Source: PFJX01 sp038215555
GTDB lineage: Bacteria > Pseudomonadota > Gammaproteobacteria > Burkholderiales > Thiobacillaceae
Direction: 5' to 3'
Length of the DNA stretch: 12,359 nucleotides
Assembly: GCA_038215555.1 (NCBI GenBank)
Contig: JBBQQT010000111.1
Coordinates: 1-12,359 of the forward strand
The notes under the pieces were generated by a model. The model saw nothing but the letters and a program-made list of their open reading frames with translations. It ran no database searches and had not been told where the DNA came from. Below are positions 1 through 6,389 of this stretch, in pieces. The position numbers and the translations under genes were made by a program. Within the stretch, counting starts at the first letter, position 1; the number at the start of each line of letters is the position of its first letter.

Positions 1-120
1 ATCATCCACCCACAAGCGCACTTGTAGACCGTGTTCATCGGCCAATTGGCGCGCCAGCCGCCAAGTGACGCCGATGTCGCCGTAGTTGTCGACGACCGTG
101 CAGAAGATGTCCCAGGTCAT
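1..120 (-). CDS. earP: EarP, EF-P arginine rhamnosyltransferase (N-terminal part)
   Basis: Partial gene, 40 codons, running off the left edge. The reverse strand from the ATG at 120 reads MTWDIFCTVVDNYGDIGVTW and continues with RLARQLADEHG. This is the characteristic N-terminus of EarP, which starts with WDIFC-x-V-DN-GDIG-x-WRLARQLA. EarP transfers rhamnose from dTDP-rhamnose to a conserved arginine of translation elongation factor P, which lets EF-P rescue ribosomes stalled at proline runs. The DN-GDIG stretch belongs to the N-terminal Rossmann-like domain of this GT-B enzyme. The gene starts 13 bases after the upstream lipoprotein gene on the same strand, so the two are probably co-transcribed. 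The Shine-Dalgarno is weak. In many genomes efp lies next to earP; here it would be beyond the left edge. Confidence 0.9.
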   Translation of the reverse strand, partial: MTWDIFCTVVDNYGDIGVTWRLARQLADEHGLQVRLWVDD

Positions 121-133
121 CGTAACCCGGGTG

Positions 134-361
134 TCATTGGGCCTGTATGTCTTTCAACCGCTGCTGTTCCAACGCCTGCGCGGCATCAAGTTGTTGTTGC
201 ACGGATTCCTTGAGCTGTTGCGCCTGCTCGATTTCCTGCTGCTTTTGCTTTGCCACCACGGCGGCGGTACCGATCGTTTCCGCTCCGCAGCCGGCGAGGC
301 TCAGGCTGATGGCGAGCAATAGCGTCAAACCGTATTGGGTCAAACCGGGGATTCTGGACAT
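134..361 (-). CDS. Small coiled-coil lipoprotein, unknown function
   Basis: A 75-residue protein. It has a lipoprotein signal peptide ending in the lipobox LAGC, so Cys25 would be the lipidated first residue of the mature protein. The mature part is only about 50 residues. It starts with a short GAETIGTAAVVAKQ segment followed by a glutamine-, glutamate- and alanine-rich helix (about residues 38-74) with heptad-like spacing, so a coiled coil is likely. The start is well supported by a near-perfect Shine-Dalgarno (CGGAGGT) just before the ATG at 361. It lies between the RIO kinase gene (80-base gap) and earP (13-base gap), all on the minus strand. I do not recognise the family. The envelope location follows from the lipobox; any function is unknown. 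Confidence 0.82.
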   Translation of the reverse strand: MSRIPGLTQYGLTLLLAISLSLAGCGAETIGTAAVVAKQKQQEIEQAQQLKESVQQQLDAAQALEQQRLKDIQAQ

Positions 362-441
362 GGGTTACCTCCGTCTGTGATGGATGGGGATTGTCGGATT
401 GTGATTGTATTTCTCGACTGCACTCTATTGAGGCAAAGCTG

Positions 442-1290
442 CTATTCCGCTTCCTGCATCCGCCTGACGCGCGCTTCCTCTTCCAGCCGGACATCTTCGA
501 TCTCGCGCATGACGCTGTTCAGGTCGACCGGCTTGTTGCTCTGGCGGAATTTGCCGGTCAGCGGCGTCTCCGGGGTCAGGTTGCCATGTTCATACAACGC
601 CCAGATTTCCTTGCCGTATTGCGTTGTCAGCAGTTCCGGTGCGTAGCGACCGAAGTAGTCGGCCAGATTGGCGACATCGCGTTCCAGCATGGCCTTGGCG
701 TGGTTGTTGCCGGCGGCATCGACCGCTTGCGGCAGATCGATGATCACCGGGCCGGCGTGGCTGATCAGAATGTTGAATTCGGATAAATCGCCATGAATGA
801 CGCCGGCGCAAAGCATAAGAACAACCTGTTTGATCAGCGCCTGAAAATGTTCGCGCGCCTGTTCCGGCGTGAATTCGACATCGTTAAGACGCGGCGCGGC
901 ATTGCCGTCGGCATCGGTAACCAGCTCCATCAGCAGCACGCCGGCATGAAAGTTGTACGGCGTTGGCACCCGCACGCCGGCGCGGGCCAGGCGATACAAC
1001 GCATCGACTTCGGCGCTTTGCCAGGCTTCTTCCTGCGCCTCGCGGCCATAGCGCGTGCCCTTCGCCATCGCGCGCGCCTGGCGGCTGTTCTTCACCTTAC
1101 GGTTTTCGGTGTAATCGACACTCTGGCGAAAGCTGCGTTTGTTCGCCTCTTTGTAGACCTTGGCGCAACGCACTTCCTCGCCGCAGCGAACGACAAACAC
1201 CATCGCTTCCTTGCCGCTCATCAGTTGGCGGGATACGTCGTCAATCAGGCCGTCTTCAAGCAACGGTTGCAGTCGGGCTGGAATTTTCAT
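442..1290 (-). CDS. RIO1-like serine/threonine kinase, PA4780 family
   Basis: A 282-residue atypical protein kinase of the RIO family. Visible motifs, numbered from the ATG at 1290: a RIO-type nucleotide loop SGKEA (25-29), the ATP lysine in AKVYK (Lys44), the catalytic loop HGDLSEFNIL (166-175, with Asp168 as base and Asn173 as metal ligand) and the metal-binding IIDLPQ (Asp185). The C-terminal 30 residues are charged and helical. The length and the start MKIPARLQPLLEDGLIDDV fit the Pseudomonas PA4780-type proteins. An in-frame TTG lies three codons upstream, but the ATG matches the family start better. The bacterial substrate is not established; eukaryotic and archaeal relatives act in small-subunit ribosome maturation. 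It heads a likely operon with the lipoprotein and earP, which would place two translation-related genes together. Confidence 0.92.
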   Translation of the reverse strand: MKIPARLQPLLEDGLIDDVSRQLMSGKEAMVFVVRCGEEVRCAKVYKEANKRSFRQSVDYTENRKVKNSRQARAMAKGTRYGREAQEEAWQSAEVDALYRLARAGVRVPTPYNFHAGVLLMELVTDADGNAAPRLNDVEFTPEQAREHFQALIKQVVLMLCAGVIHGDLSEFNILISHAGPVIIDLPQAVDAAGNNHAKAMLERDVANLADYFGRYAPELLTTQYGKEIWALYEHGNLTPETPLTGKFRQSNKPVDLNSVMREIEDVRLEEEARVRRMQEAE

Positions 1291-1508
1291 GGATATCAAG
1301 CCGTTATCAAATTGTGTCGCCAGATTGCGCCAAAAACCAACGCCAGCTGGAGTTTATTAGCGAATTCTGAACAAAATTTTTATGAATTCCTTTGATATGC
1401 AATAGGTTGCATTGGAATTTGAAATAAAATTGTCCAGGTTAAAACTACAGTTATTGCGGGTCATGCCGATATGTTTTGTGCTGCATGATCGTCAATGGAG
1501 AAAATGAG
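1291..1508. promoter_or_regulatory. Divergent intergenic region, AT-rich
   Basis: A 218-base gap between the divergently transcribed RIO kinase and OmpA-like lipoprotein genes, so promoters for both must lie here. It is clearly more AT-rich than its surroundings from about 1345 to 1450. It contains a perfect 6+6 inverted repeat ATGCAA-TAGG-TTGCAT (1397-1412) and two GAATTC sites 20 bases apart (about 1362 and 1384). I could not identify a convincing -35/-10 pair. The inverted repeat is a candidate operator only. Confidence 0.4.
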
Positions 1509-2201
1509 ATGAAAAAAAGGATTTTGTTGGTTGGTTTGATTCCCTTGCTGATGTCTGGCTGTGCAACGCGGGAATATGTCCACGAGTATGTCAGCAATCA
1601 GTTGAAACCGGTAAACACGCAGGCCACCTCTCTAGATGGACGTTTGACCAGCGCTGAAGCCGGCATCGCGACCACTGCATCGAATCTGAAAAATACTGAC
1701 GCCGCTTTGGCGGAGGTTCAGGTGACGCTGAAAGTGCATGCTGATCGTTTGACCAAGAACGAGGCTGATATCTCTCAACTCTCCAAGACCGCTCAGGAAG
1801 CGCTTGGTCGCGCCAACGAGGCAGGCAAGCTGGCGGAAGGCAAGCTGATTTATGAAGTGGTTTTGTCGGATGACAAACTGAAATTCGGTCCTGGTAAAAC
1901 TGCATTGGGCGGTGTGGCCGAGGCTGCGCTGGATGAATTCGTCAGTCAGTTGAAAAGCAGCAACAAAAACATTTTCATTGAAATCCAGGGCCATACCGAC
2001 AGCATCGGTTCTGCCGCGCATAACTTGAACGTGGGCGCAGCAAGGGCTGAGGTGGTCAAACGGTATCTGAACATGAACGGGGGAATCCCGCTGCACCGGA
2101 TGTCCACGATTTCGTATGGCGAGAGCGAGCCAGTTGCCGATAACCGTTACAAAGCGGGTAGAAGCGAGAATCGACGCGTGGTTCTGGTCGTCATTCAGTA
2201 G
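1509..2201 (+). CDS. OmpA-domain peptidoglycan-associated lipoprotein
   Basis: A 230-residue outer-membrane lipoprotein. The signal peptide ends in the lipobox LMSGC, so Cys18 is the lipid anchor. Residues about 25-110 are a helical, alanine-rich region with repeated heptad-like spacing (SLDGRLTSAEAGIATTASNL and following), probably a coiled-coil spacer. Residues about 113-230 form an OmpA C-terminal peptidoglycan-binding domain with IEIQGHTDSIG (157-167) and NLNVGAARAEVVKRYL (172-187). Asp164 and Arg179 are 15 residues apart, the spacing of the Asp/Arg pair that binds diaminopimelate in OmpA. The start at 1509 is chosen over the upstream in-frame ATG at 1476. It has the Shine-Dalgarno GGAG at the right distance and begins MKKRILLVG directly before the hydrophobic core. 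It resembles Pal or OmpA-type lipoproteins but lacks the usual tol gene neighbours. Confidence 0.92.
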   Translation: MKKRILLVGLIPLLMSGCATREYVHEYVSNQLKPVNTQATSLDGRLTSAEAGIATTASNLKNTDAALAEVQVTLKVHADRLTKNEADISQLSKTAQEALGRANEAGKLAEGKLIYEVVLSDDKLKFGPGKTALGGVAEAALDEFVSQLKSSNKNIFIEIQGHTDSIGSAAHNLNVGAARAEVVKRYLNMNGGIPLHRMSTISYGESEPVADNRYKAGRSENRRVVLVVIQ

Positions 2202-2219
2202 TCGAAGCGAATTTATCTG

Positions 2220-2251
2220 CGCGGCACGCGTTCAGCGTGCCGCGTTTTTTT
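2220..2251 (+). terminator. Rho-independent terminator of the OmpA-like gene
   Basis: A perfect 10-bp stem CGCGGCACGC / GCGTGCCGCG (2220-2229 and 2235-2244) with the loop GTTCA, followed by seven T (2245-2251). It begins 19 bases after the stop codon of the OmpA-domain lipoprotein. The FKBP ribosome binding site AAAGGAG (2261-2267) starts only ten bases later. The FKBP gene therefore needs either read-through or a promoter overlapping this region. Confidence 0.93.
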
Positions 2252-2272
2252 GTGTCTTGAAAAGGAGTGTTC

Positions 2273-2617
2273 ATGTCTGTAACGACAACCGCCAGCGGTC
2301 TGGTGATCGAGGAAATCAATCTGGGCGAGGGCGATGAAGCCGTGGCCGGCAAGATGGTGAGCGTGCATTACAGTGGTTACCTGACCAACGGCAACAAGTT
2401 CGATTCCAGCGTCGACCGGAAAGAACCGTTCGACTTTCCGCTCGGTCGCGGTCATGTCATCAAGGGTTGGGATGAAGGGGTTGCCGGCATGAAAGTCGGT
2501 GGCAAACGCAAACTGACCATTCCGGCCGATCTCGGCTACGGCGCACGCGGCGCCGGCGGCGTGATTCCGCCGAACGCGACGCTGGTATTCGATGTGGAAT
2601 TGCTGGCGGTACGCTGA
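2273..2617 (+). CDS. FKBP-type peptidyl-prolyl cis-trans isomerase
   Basis: A 114-residue single-domain FKBP. It speeds up cis-trans isomerisation of peptide bonds before proline during protein folding. The whole family core is visible: VSVHYSGYLTNGNKFDSS (Tyr33, Phe43, Asp44), PLGRGHVIKGWDEGVAGMKVGGKR (Val62, Ile63, Trp66), IPADLGYGARGAGGVIPPNATLVFDVELL (Tyr89, Phe106). These are the residues lining the FK506/proline pocket in FKBP12-like proteins. There is no signal peptide and no extra domain, so it is probably cytoplasmic. The start ATG at 2273 has the ribosome site AAAGGAG five bases upstream; the in-frame GTG at 2267 overlaps that site and is unlikely. It converges with the phosphotransferase gene, and a palindrome separates the two. 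Confidence 0.95.
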   Translation: MSVTTTASGLVIEEINLGEGDEAVAGKMVSVHYSGYLTNGNKFDSSVDRKEPFDFPLGRGHVIKGWDEGVAGMKVGGKRKLTIPADLGYGARGAGGVIPPNATLVFDVELLAVR

Positions 2618-2628
2618 TTCGTTGTTTT

Positions 2629-2698
2629 ATCGCGCAGCAAGCGGACGTTCCTACAACGTGGTGATGCAAATCGTAGGAGCGTCCGCTTGCGGCGCGAT
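2629..2698. repeat. REP-like palindrome between convergent genes
   Basis: Two 26-base arms (2629-2654 and 2673-2698) are inverted copies with only two mismatches, separated by an 18-base spacer. Each arm carries the core GCAAGCGGACG followed by TCCTAC at the inner end and GCGCGAT at the outer end. The same core CCGCAAGCGGACG reappears at 9313-9325, and a truncated GCGCGAT end lies at 9151-9160. It is therefore a dispersed REP/BIME-type element, not a unique hairpin. It sits 11 bases after the FKBP stop and 12 bases before the phosphotransferase stop, so it may also act as a two-way terminator. Confidence 0.85.
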
Positions 2699-2709
2699 TT
2701 CTCCAAAAT

Positions 2710-4200
2710 CTACTTCTTGCTCTTCAACCCGGCTTCGATGCTGTTGCACAAGGTTTCCAGAATCTTGATCCGGGCAAAATTCTTGTCGTTGGCGGGGACC
2801 AGCGTCCAAGGTGCGATTTCAGTGCTGGTCCGGTCCACCATGTCGCACACGGCTTGCTCGTATTGCGGCCACTTTTCCCGGTTTCGCCAGTCTTCCGGAG
2901 TGATCTTGTAACGCTTGAAACCGGTGTTCTCGCGTTCCTGAAAGCGCTTCAGTTGTTCCTCCTGGCTGATCGCCAGCCAGAACTTCACCAACACGATGTG
3001 GTGTTCGACCAGTTGTGTTTCGAAGTCGTTGATTTCGCTGTAAGCGCGCATCCAGTCGTATTCCGCGCAATAGCCTTCGACGCGTTCAACCAGCACGCGG
3101 CCATACCAGGAGCGGTCGAACAAGGTCAGACTGCCACGGCGCGGCAGATGCCGCCAGAACCGCCACAAATAAGGTTGTGCTTTTTCTTCGTCGGTGGGGG
3201 CGGCGATGGGGATGATCTGGTAGCGGCGTGCATCGAGTGCGCCGGTGATGCGGCGGATGCTGCCACCCTTGCCGGCGGCGTCGTTGCCTTCGAATACGCA
3301 GACCACTGAAATGTCACCAAAGCGCTTATGTCGCGTCAGCAAATTCAGACGCCCCTGAAGTTCTTCCAGTTTGGTCTGATAGGCCTGTTTATCCAGGCTG
3401 GCGTCGAGGTCGAGCGCTTTCAGCAGATGCAGGTTATCGACCGCTGGCGGCAGTTTCGGTGCGGGCAGCGAGTACGCTGGTGCAGTGTGTTGTTCAAGCC
3501 GTTGGCGCAGGTTTTCCAGCAGGATGCGGCCGAAAGTCAGGCTGCGGAAACGTTCGTCTTCGCCTTCGATGATGAACCAGGGCGCTTGTGCGGTACTGCT
3601 GGTGCGCAAGATTTTTGAACTGGTCTGCAGAAATTGTTCGTAATGGGCGAAATGTTCCCAGTCGCGCTCGGTGACACGCCAGCGCGTGTGAGGGTCTTTC
3701 TGCAGGGTTTTAAGGCGCTTTTCCTGGCGATCCTTGGATAGATGAAACCAGAATTTGAGTACTAAAGCGCCCTCGTCGGCGAGCATGCGTTCAAACCGCA
3801 CATTGCGCGCAATGGCCCGGTCCAGAGCGGCGTTGTTGATCTTGTCATAAACCCGGTCGAGCAACGGCAGGCTGTACCAGGAGCCCTGGAATACCGCAGT
3901 CTTGCCCTTCGGCGGCAAGGCGCGCCAGAAGCGCCACATTGGCGGGCGATCGCGTTCTTCATCCGAAGGCTCGCCCATGCCATGGGTTTCGATGTGGCGC
4001 GGGTCGAGCCACTGGTTCAACAGGCCGACCGTCTCACTCCGCCCGGCGCCATCGACGCCGCCAATCAGAATGACCACCGGAAAAGCACGCGTGCTGATCA
4101 GGTCGTATTGCGCGTCGAGCAGAGCCTCTCGCAACGCCGGCAGTTGTTGTGCATAGCTGGCCTTGTCGACTTTATGGCCAATTTCGGCAGATTCGAACAT
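2710..4200 (-). CDS. pap: Polyphosphate:AMP phosphotransferase (two-domain PPK2)
   Basis: A 496-residue PPK2 family protein with two tandem PPK2 domains, the architecture of polyphosphate:AMP phosphotransferase (class II PPK2). It uses polyphosphate to convert AMP to ADP. The N-terminal domain (about 15-250) has a degenerate P-loop GGVDGAGRS (47-55) in which the Walker lysine is arginine. The C-terminal domain (about 275-490) has an intact GNDAAGKG (305-312, Lys311) and the lid motif DRSWYGR (362-368). Both domains carry the FWRxLP signature. By analogy with known PAP enzymes, the C-terminal half is the catalytic one. The start ATG at 4200 has a good Shine-Dalgarno (AGGAG) six bases upstream; an in-frame extension of 16 codons has none. 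It is the last of three minus-strand genes, but a 172-base gap with a repeat separates it from cytochrome c. Confidence 0.94.
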   Translation of the reverse strand: MFESAEIGHKVDKASYAQQLPALREALLDAQYDLISTRAFPVVILIGGVDGAGRSETVGLLNQWLDPRHIETHGMGEPSDEERDRPPMWRFWRALPPKGKTAVFQGSWYSLPLLDRVYDKINNAALDRAIARNVRFERMLADEGALVLKFWFHLSKDRQEKRLKTLQKDPHTRWRVTERDWEHFAHYEQFLQTSSKILRTSSTAQAPWFIIEGEDERFRSLTFGRILLENLRQRLEQHTAPAYSLPAPKLPPAVDNLHLLKALDLDASLDKQAYQTKLEELQGRLNLLTRHKRFGDISVVCVFEGNDAAGKGGSIRRITGALDARRYQIIPIAAPTDEEKAQPYLWRFWRHLPRRGSLTLFDRSWYGRVLVERVEGYCAEYDWMRAYSEINDFETQLVEHHIVLVKFWLAISQEEQLKRFQERENTGFKRYKITPEDWRNREKWPQYEQAVCDMVDRTSTEIAPWTLVPANDKNFARIKILETLCNSIEAGLKSKK

Positions 4201-4235
4201 CGTTACTCCTTTAGCCGCCCTGAAATGGGCTTTAG

Positions 4236-4317
4236 CAGGGTGTCGCAATTTACTCCGTCACCCCGACCTACACCGGGTGGCGGTTGTTTTGAAGTTTTCA
4301 TGCTTTTCGACACCCTG
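4236..4317. repeat. Dispersed element with CAGGGTGTCG terminal inverted repeats (copy 1)
   Basis: An 82-base stretch bounded by perfect 10-base inverted repeats CAGGGTGTCG (4236-4245) and CGACACCCTG (4308-4317). It contains the internal core GTCACCCCG (4257-4265). Its right end, TTTTCATGCTTTTCGACACCC, closely resembles the right end of the element at 5967-6133. A further short hairpin CCCTGT-TAA-ACAGGG follows at 4313-4327. It lies in the gap between the phosphotransferase and cytochrome c genes and codes for nothing visible. Confidence 0.72.
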
Positions 4318-4353
4318 TTAAACAGGGCATTAGATTAGTCTCGTCTGGCTTGT

Positions 4354-4372
4354 CGCCGCCGAAAGGGCGGCG
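4354..4372 (-). terminator. Hairpin just after the cytochrome c gene
   Basis: A perfect 7-bp stem CGCCGCC / GGCGGCG (4354-4360 and 4366-4372) with the loop GAAAG, directly abutting the stop codon of the cytochrome c gene. No T-run follows on the minus strand, so it is not a classical terminator. It may stabilise the 3' end of the mRNA. Confidence 0.4.
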
Positions 4373-4744
4373 TCACAGGGACGCAAGATATTCAGATATC
4401 GAGTCGATTTCCGAGTCAGTCAGGGGTTTTGCGAACGGCATCATCGTGCTGCTTTGCGGTCCGACCTGATTGCCGGCCCGGTATTCCTTCAACTTGCCAG
4501 CCAGTTCAGTAGCCGGCTTGCCTGCCAGTTTCGGAAATGGGCCCTGGCCGCCGCCCGTGGTGCCATGGCAACCCTGGCAGACTGCGACATATTTGAGTTT
4601 GCCCGGGTTGACCACCGGCGCCGCATCATAGGTTATCGGTTTGGGGGCGCTGACCTGGGGCGCCTCGGACGGAGCGACTTCGGCCTTGTCGCCACAAGCT
4701 GCCAAGGCGATTAATGCAATCAGTACAACAAACTTGGAACGCAT
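4373..4744 (-). CDS. Lipid-anchored class I cytochrome c
   Basis: A 123-residue c-type cytochrome. The signal peptide ends in LIALAAC, with Cys17 as the likely lipid anchor. A proline- and alanine-rich linker (about 20-45) follows, then one cytochrome c domain. The haem is attached through CQGCH (56-60), with His60 as one axial ligand. The motif STMMPFAKPL supplies the methionine ligand (Met101 or Met102). The order CxxCH, GPFPKLAGK and MMPF, followed by a C-terminal helix ISEYLASL, is that of small class I cytochromes near the c4/c553 type. It would carry electrons in the periplasm while anchored to a membrane. The Shine-Dalgarno GGAGA lies seven bases before the ATG at 4744. It lies downstream of the TRAP binding-protein gene on the same strand, with 109 bases and a repeat between them. 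The redox partner is not shown by the context. Confidence 0.93.
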   Translation of the reverse strand: MRSKFVVLIALIALAACGDKAEVAPSEAPQVSAPKPITYDAAPVVNPGKLKYVAVCQGCHGTTGGGQGPFPKLAGKPATELAGKLKEYRAGNQVGPQSSTMMPFAKPLTDSEIDSISEYLASL

Positions 4745-4774
4745 ATCGATTCTCCGGAGTTACTTCGTGTAGTT

Positions 4775-4804
4775 GTAGGATGGGCCAAGCGCAGCGGGCC
4801 CATC
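4775..4804. repeat. Single arm of the GATGGGCC...GGGCCCATC repeat
   Basis: These 30 bases differ at one position from one arm of the large palindrome at 9420-9493, and at two positions from the other arm. Here only a single arm is present. It folds by itself: GATGGGCC (4779-4786) pairs with GGCCCATC (4797-4804). It lies between the TRAP binding-protein gene and cytochrome c. Confidence 0.75.
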
Positions 4805-4853
4805 AACCCGTGGTGACAGTGACCTACGGTAGTGCCATTGCACACTGCCTGTA

Positions 4854-5936
4854 TCACTTCGAGTAGTAAATAAAGTTGGCGTAAGACGCTTCCGCCACCT
4901 TGAACCATTGATTTTGCATGTCGCGGAAGCTCTTCCACTCTTTATATATCTTCGCGAAGGTCGGGTTCTTCTTCGCTTCTTCCTCGTACATCGCAAATGA
5001 TGCCTGTTTGGCCGCTTCCATCACCTCTTTCGGGAACGCATGCAGCTTCGCGCCCTGTTTGATCAACCGCATCATCGCCGGCGGGTTCTTGAAGTCATAT
5101 TCCGCCAGCATGTTGATGTTGGCTTCGACGCAGGCGGTCTCGAACGCCGCCTTGTACGCTTCCGGCAACTCGTTCCACTTTTTCAAATTGACGAAGAACG
5201 ACAGCTGCGGGCCGCCTTCCCACCAGCCGGGGTAGTAATAATGTTTGGCGATCTTGTGGAAGCCCAGCTTCTCGTCGTCATACGGTCCCACCCATTCCGC
5301 CGCATCGATGGCGCCGCGTTCCAGCGAAGGATAGATATCGCCGCCGGCCAGGGTTTGCGGCACCACGCCCAGCTTCGCCATGATCTGACCGCCAATGCCG
5401 GGAATGCGCATCTTCAAACCCTTCAGGTCGGCCAGCGACTTGATCTCCTTGCGGAACCAGCCGCCCATCTGCACGCCGGTATTGCCGCCGGGAAACTGGA
5501 TGATGTTGTACTGCTTGAACAGTTCTCGCATCAGCTTCAAGCCACCGCCGAAATACATCCACGCGTTCTGCTGGCGCGCAGTCAGGCCGAAGGGCAGGGC
5601 GCAATCGAAGGCAAACGCCATGTTCTTGCCAACGTAGTAATAGCTCGCCGAATGGCCGCACTCGACGGTGCCGTTCTGCACCGCATCGAGCACTTGCAGC
5701 CCCGGCACCAACTCGCCGCCGGCATGCACGCGCAACTGAAACTTGCCGCCGGTGATCTTGTTCAGCCGATCGGCGAGCAATTCCGAAGCGCCAAAAATGG
5801 TATCCAGACTTTTCGGGAAACTCGAAGCCAGATGCCATTTGATGGCGGGGCCGTCGGCAAAAGCCTTCGGCACCAAGGCGGCGGCAGTCACGCCCAGGCC
5901 CGCGCCAGCGGATTTAAGGAAGGTACGTCTTTGCAT
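4854..5936 (-). CDS. TRAP transporter substrate-binding protein, TakP-like
   Basis: A 360-residue DctP-family periplasmic binding protein. It closely resembles TakP of Rhodobacter sphaeroides, which binds 2-oxo acids such as pyruvate together with sodium. Shared stretches include ASSFPKSLDTIFG (38-50), GELVPGLQ, FPGGNTGVQMGGWFRKEI (148-165), LAGGDIYPSLE, EWVGPYDDEKLGF (214-226) and YYYPGWWEGGP. Arg177 lies in the KMRIPG motif that holds the substrate carboxylate in this family. Gln156, Glu214 and Trp215 match the positions I recall as binding substrate and sodium in TakP. The N-terminus MQRRTFLKSAGAG is a Tat signal, which explains the start at 5936 (AAGGA upstream); the longer in-frame reading adds an unlikely proline-rich leader. 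The membrane subunits DctQ and DctM are not in the window, so substrate and transport partner are inferred from similarity only. Confidence 0.93.
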   Translation of the reverse strand: MQRRTFLKSAGAGLGVTAAALVPKAFADGPAIKWHLASSFPKSLDTIFGASELLADRLNKITGGKFQLRVHAGGELVPGLQVLDAVQNGTVECGHSASYYYVGKNMAFAFDCALPFGLTARQQNAWMYFGGGLKLMRELFKQYNIIQFPGGNTGVQMGGWFRKEIKSLADLKGLKMRIPGIGGQIMAKLGVVPQTLAGGDIYPSLERGAIDAAEWVGPYDDEKLGFHKIAKHYYYPGWWEGGPQLSFFVNLKKWNELPEAYKAAFETACVEANINMLAEYDFKNPPAMMRLIKQGAKLHAFPKEVMEAAKQASFAMYEEEAKKNPTFAKIYKEWKSFRDMQNQWFKVAEASYANFIYYSK

Positions 5937-5966
5937 GGATATCCTTAAAGGTTTTGGAACGGATAA

Positions 5967-6133
5967 CAGGGGGTTTAAAAAGGCACCGTCACCCCGCCCC
6001 GGACACCCCCATTCCGGGGTGACGACCAAGCCGGGGTCCAGTGCAACAGGCTCAATAAAATCAACATCTTCTGGATACCGACCTGCGCCGGCATGACGGA
6101 ATTTTGAGGCTTTTCACGTTTTTCAACACCCTC
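5967..6133. repeat. Dispersed element with imperfect terminal inverted repeats (copy 2)
   Basis: About 167 bases with related inverted ends: CAGGGGGTTTAAAAA (5967-5981), and TTTTTCAACACCCTC (6119-6133) read in reverse. They match at 12 of 15 positions. Inside are a 9-bp inverted repeat GTCACCCCG / CGGGGTGAC (5988-5996 and 6015-6023) and the widely dispersed motif CTGGATACCGACCTGCGCCGG (about 6069-6090). The ends and the GTCACCCCG core are shared with the element at 4236-4317. It fills most of the gap between the TakP-like gene and the regulatory region of the fic gene and has no coding potential I would trust. Confidence 0.68.
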
Positions 6134-6185
6134 CTAGTGCGTGGGTGAACTACAGAATGCGGTATCGGCACCCGGAATAACTGCT

Positions 6186-6389
6186 GCGTAACTACGCGGA
6201 ACGGCTAGCAATAACCGACTTATTACGCAGACTGCCAACTCAGCTTGATTGAAATCGCGCCCAGTTACGCGAGCCTCAGAACAGTCGCCAAACCTAATTA
6301 TTGCGCACAACTACGCATATTGATGGAATATGCGCATATGTCTACGCATCCTGGCCGATGCCAAGGGAGCCAATCACATGAGTCTACGC
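6186..6389 (+). promoter_or_regulatory. Array of six TACGC motifs upstream of the Fic gene
   Basis: TACGC occurs six times in the same orientation, starting at 6193, 6224, 6266, 6312, 6343 and 6385. The steps are 31, 42, 46, 31 and 42 bases, so a triplet of sites recurs with an offset of exactly 119. The extended form is NYTACGCR. The first forms a palindrome GCGTA-AC-TACGC (6186-6197). A perfect 12-base palindrome ATATGCGCATAT (6328-6339) and a CGCATAT / ATATGCG inverted repeat (6314-6334) lie just before the start codon. The steps of 31 and 42 bases are close to three and four helical turns. This looks like an operator array, perhaps for the protein's own DNA-binding N-terminus. No clear -35/-10 pair was identified. 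Confidence 0.5.

Noticed and set aside
793..1395. 200-codon open frame on the plus strand
   Set aside because: It lies opposite the RIO kinase, which keeps all catalytic motifs; no ribosome site and no family resemblance.
1476..1508. Longer start for the OmpA-like lipoprotein
   Set aside because: The 11 extra residues would precede a normal lipoprotein signal peptide and lack a ribosome site; the ATG at 1509 has GGAG upstream.
5040..5948. 302-codon open frame on the plus strand
   Set aside because: It is antisense to the TakP-like gene, whose protein is conserved throughout. The antisense reading has no recognisable domain and arises from GC-rich third positions.
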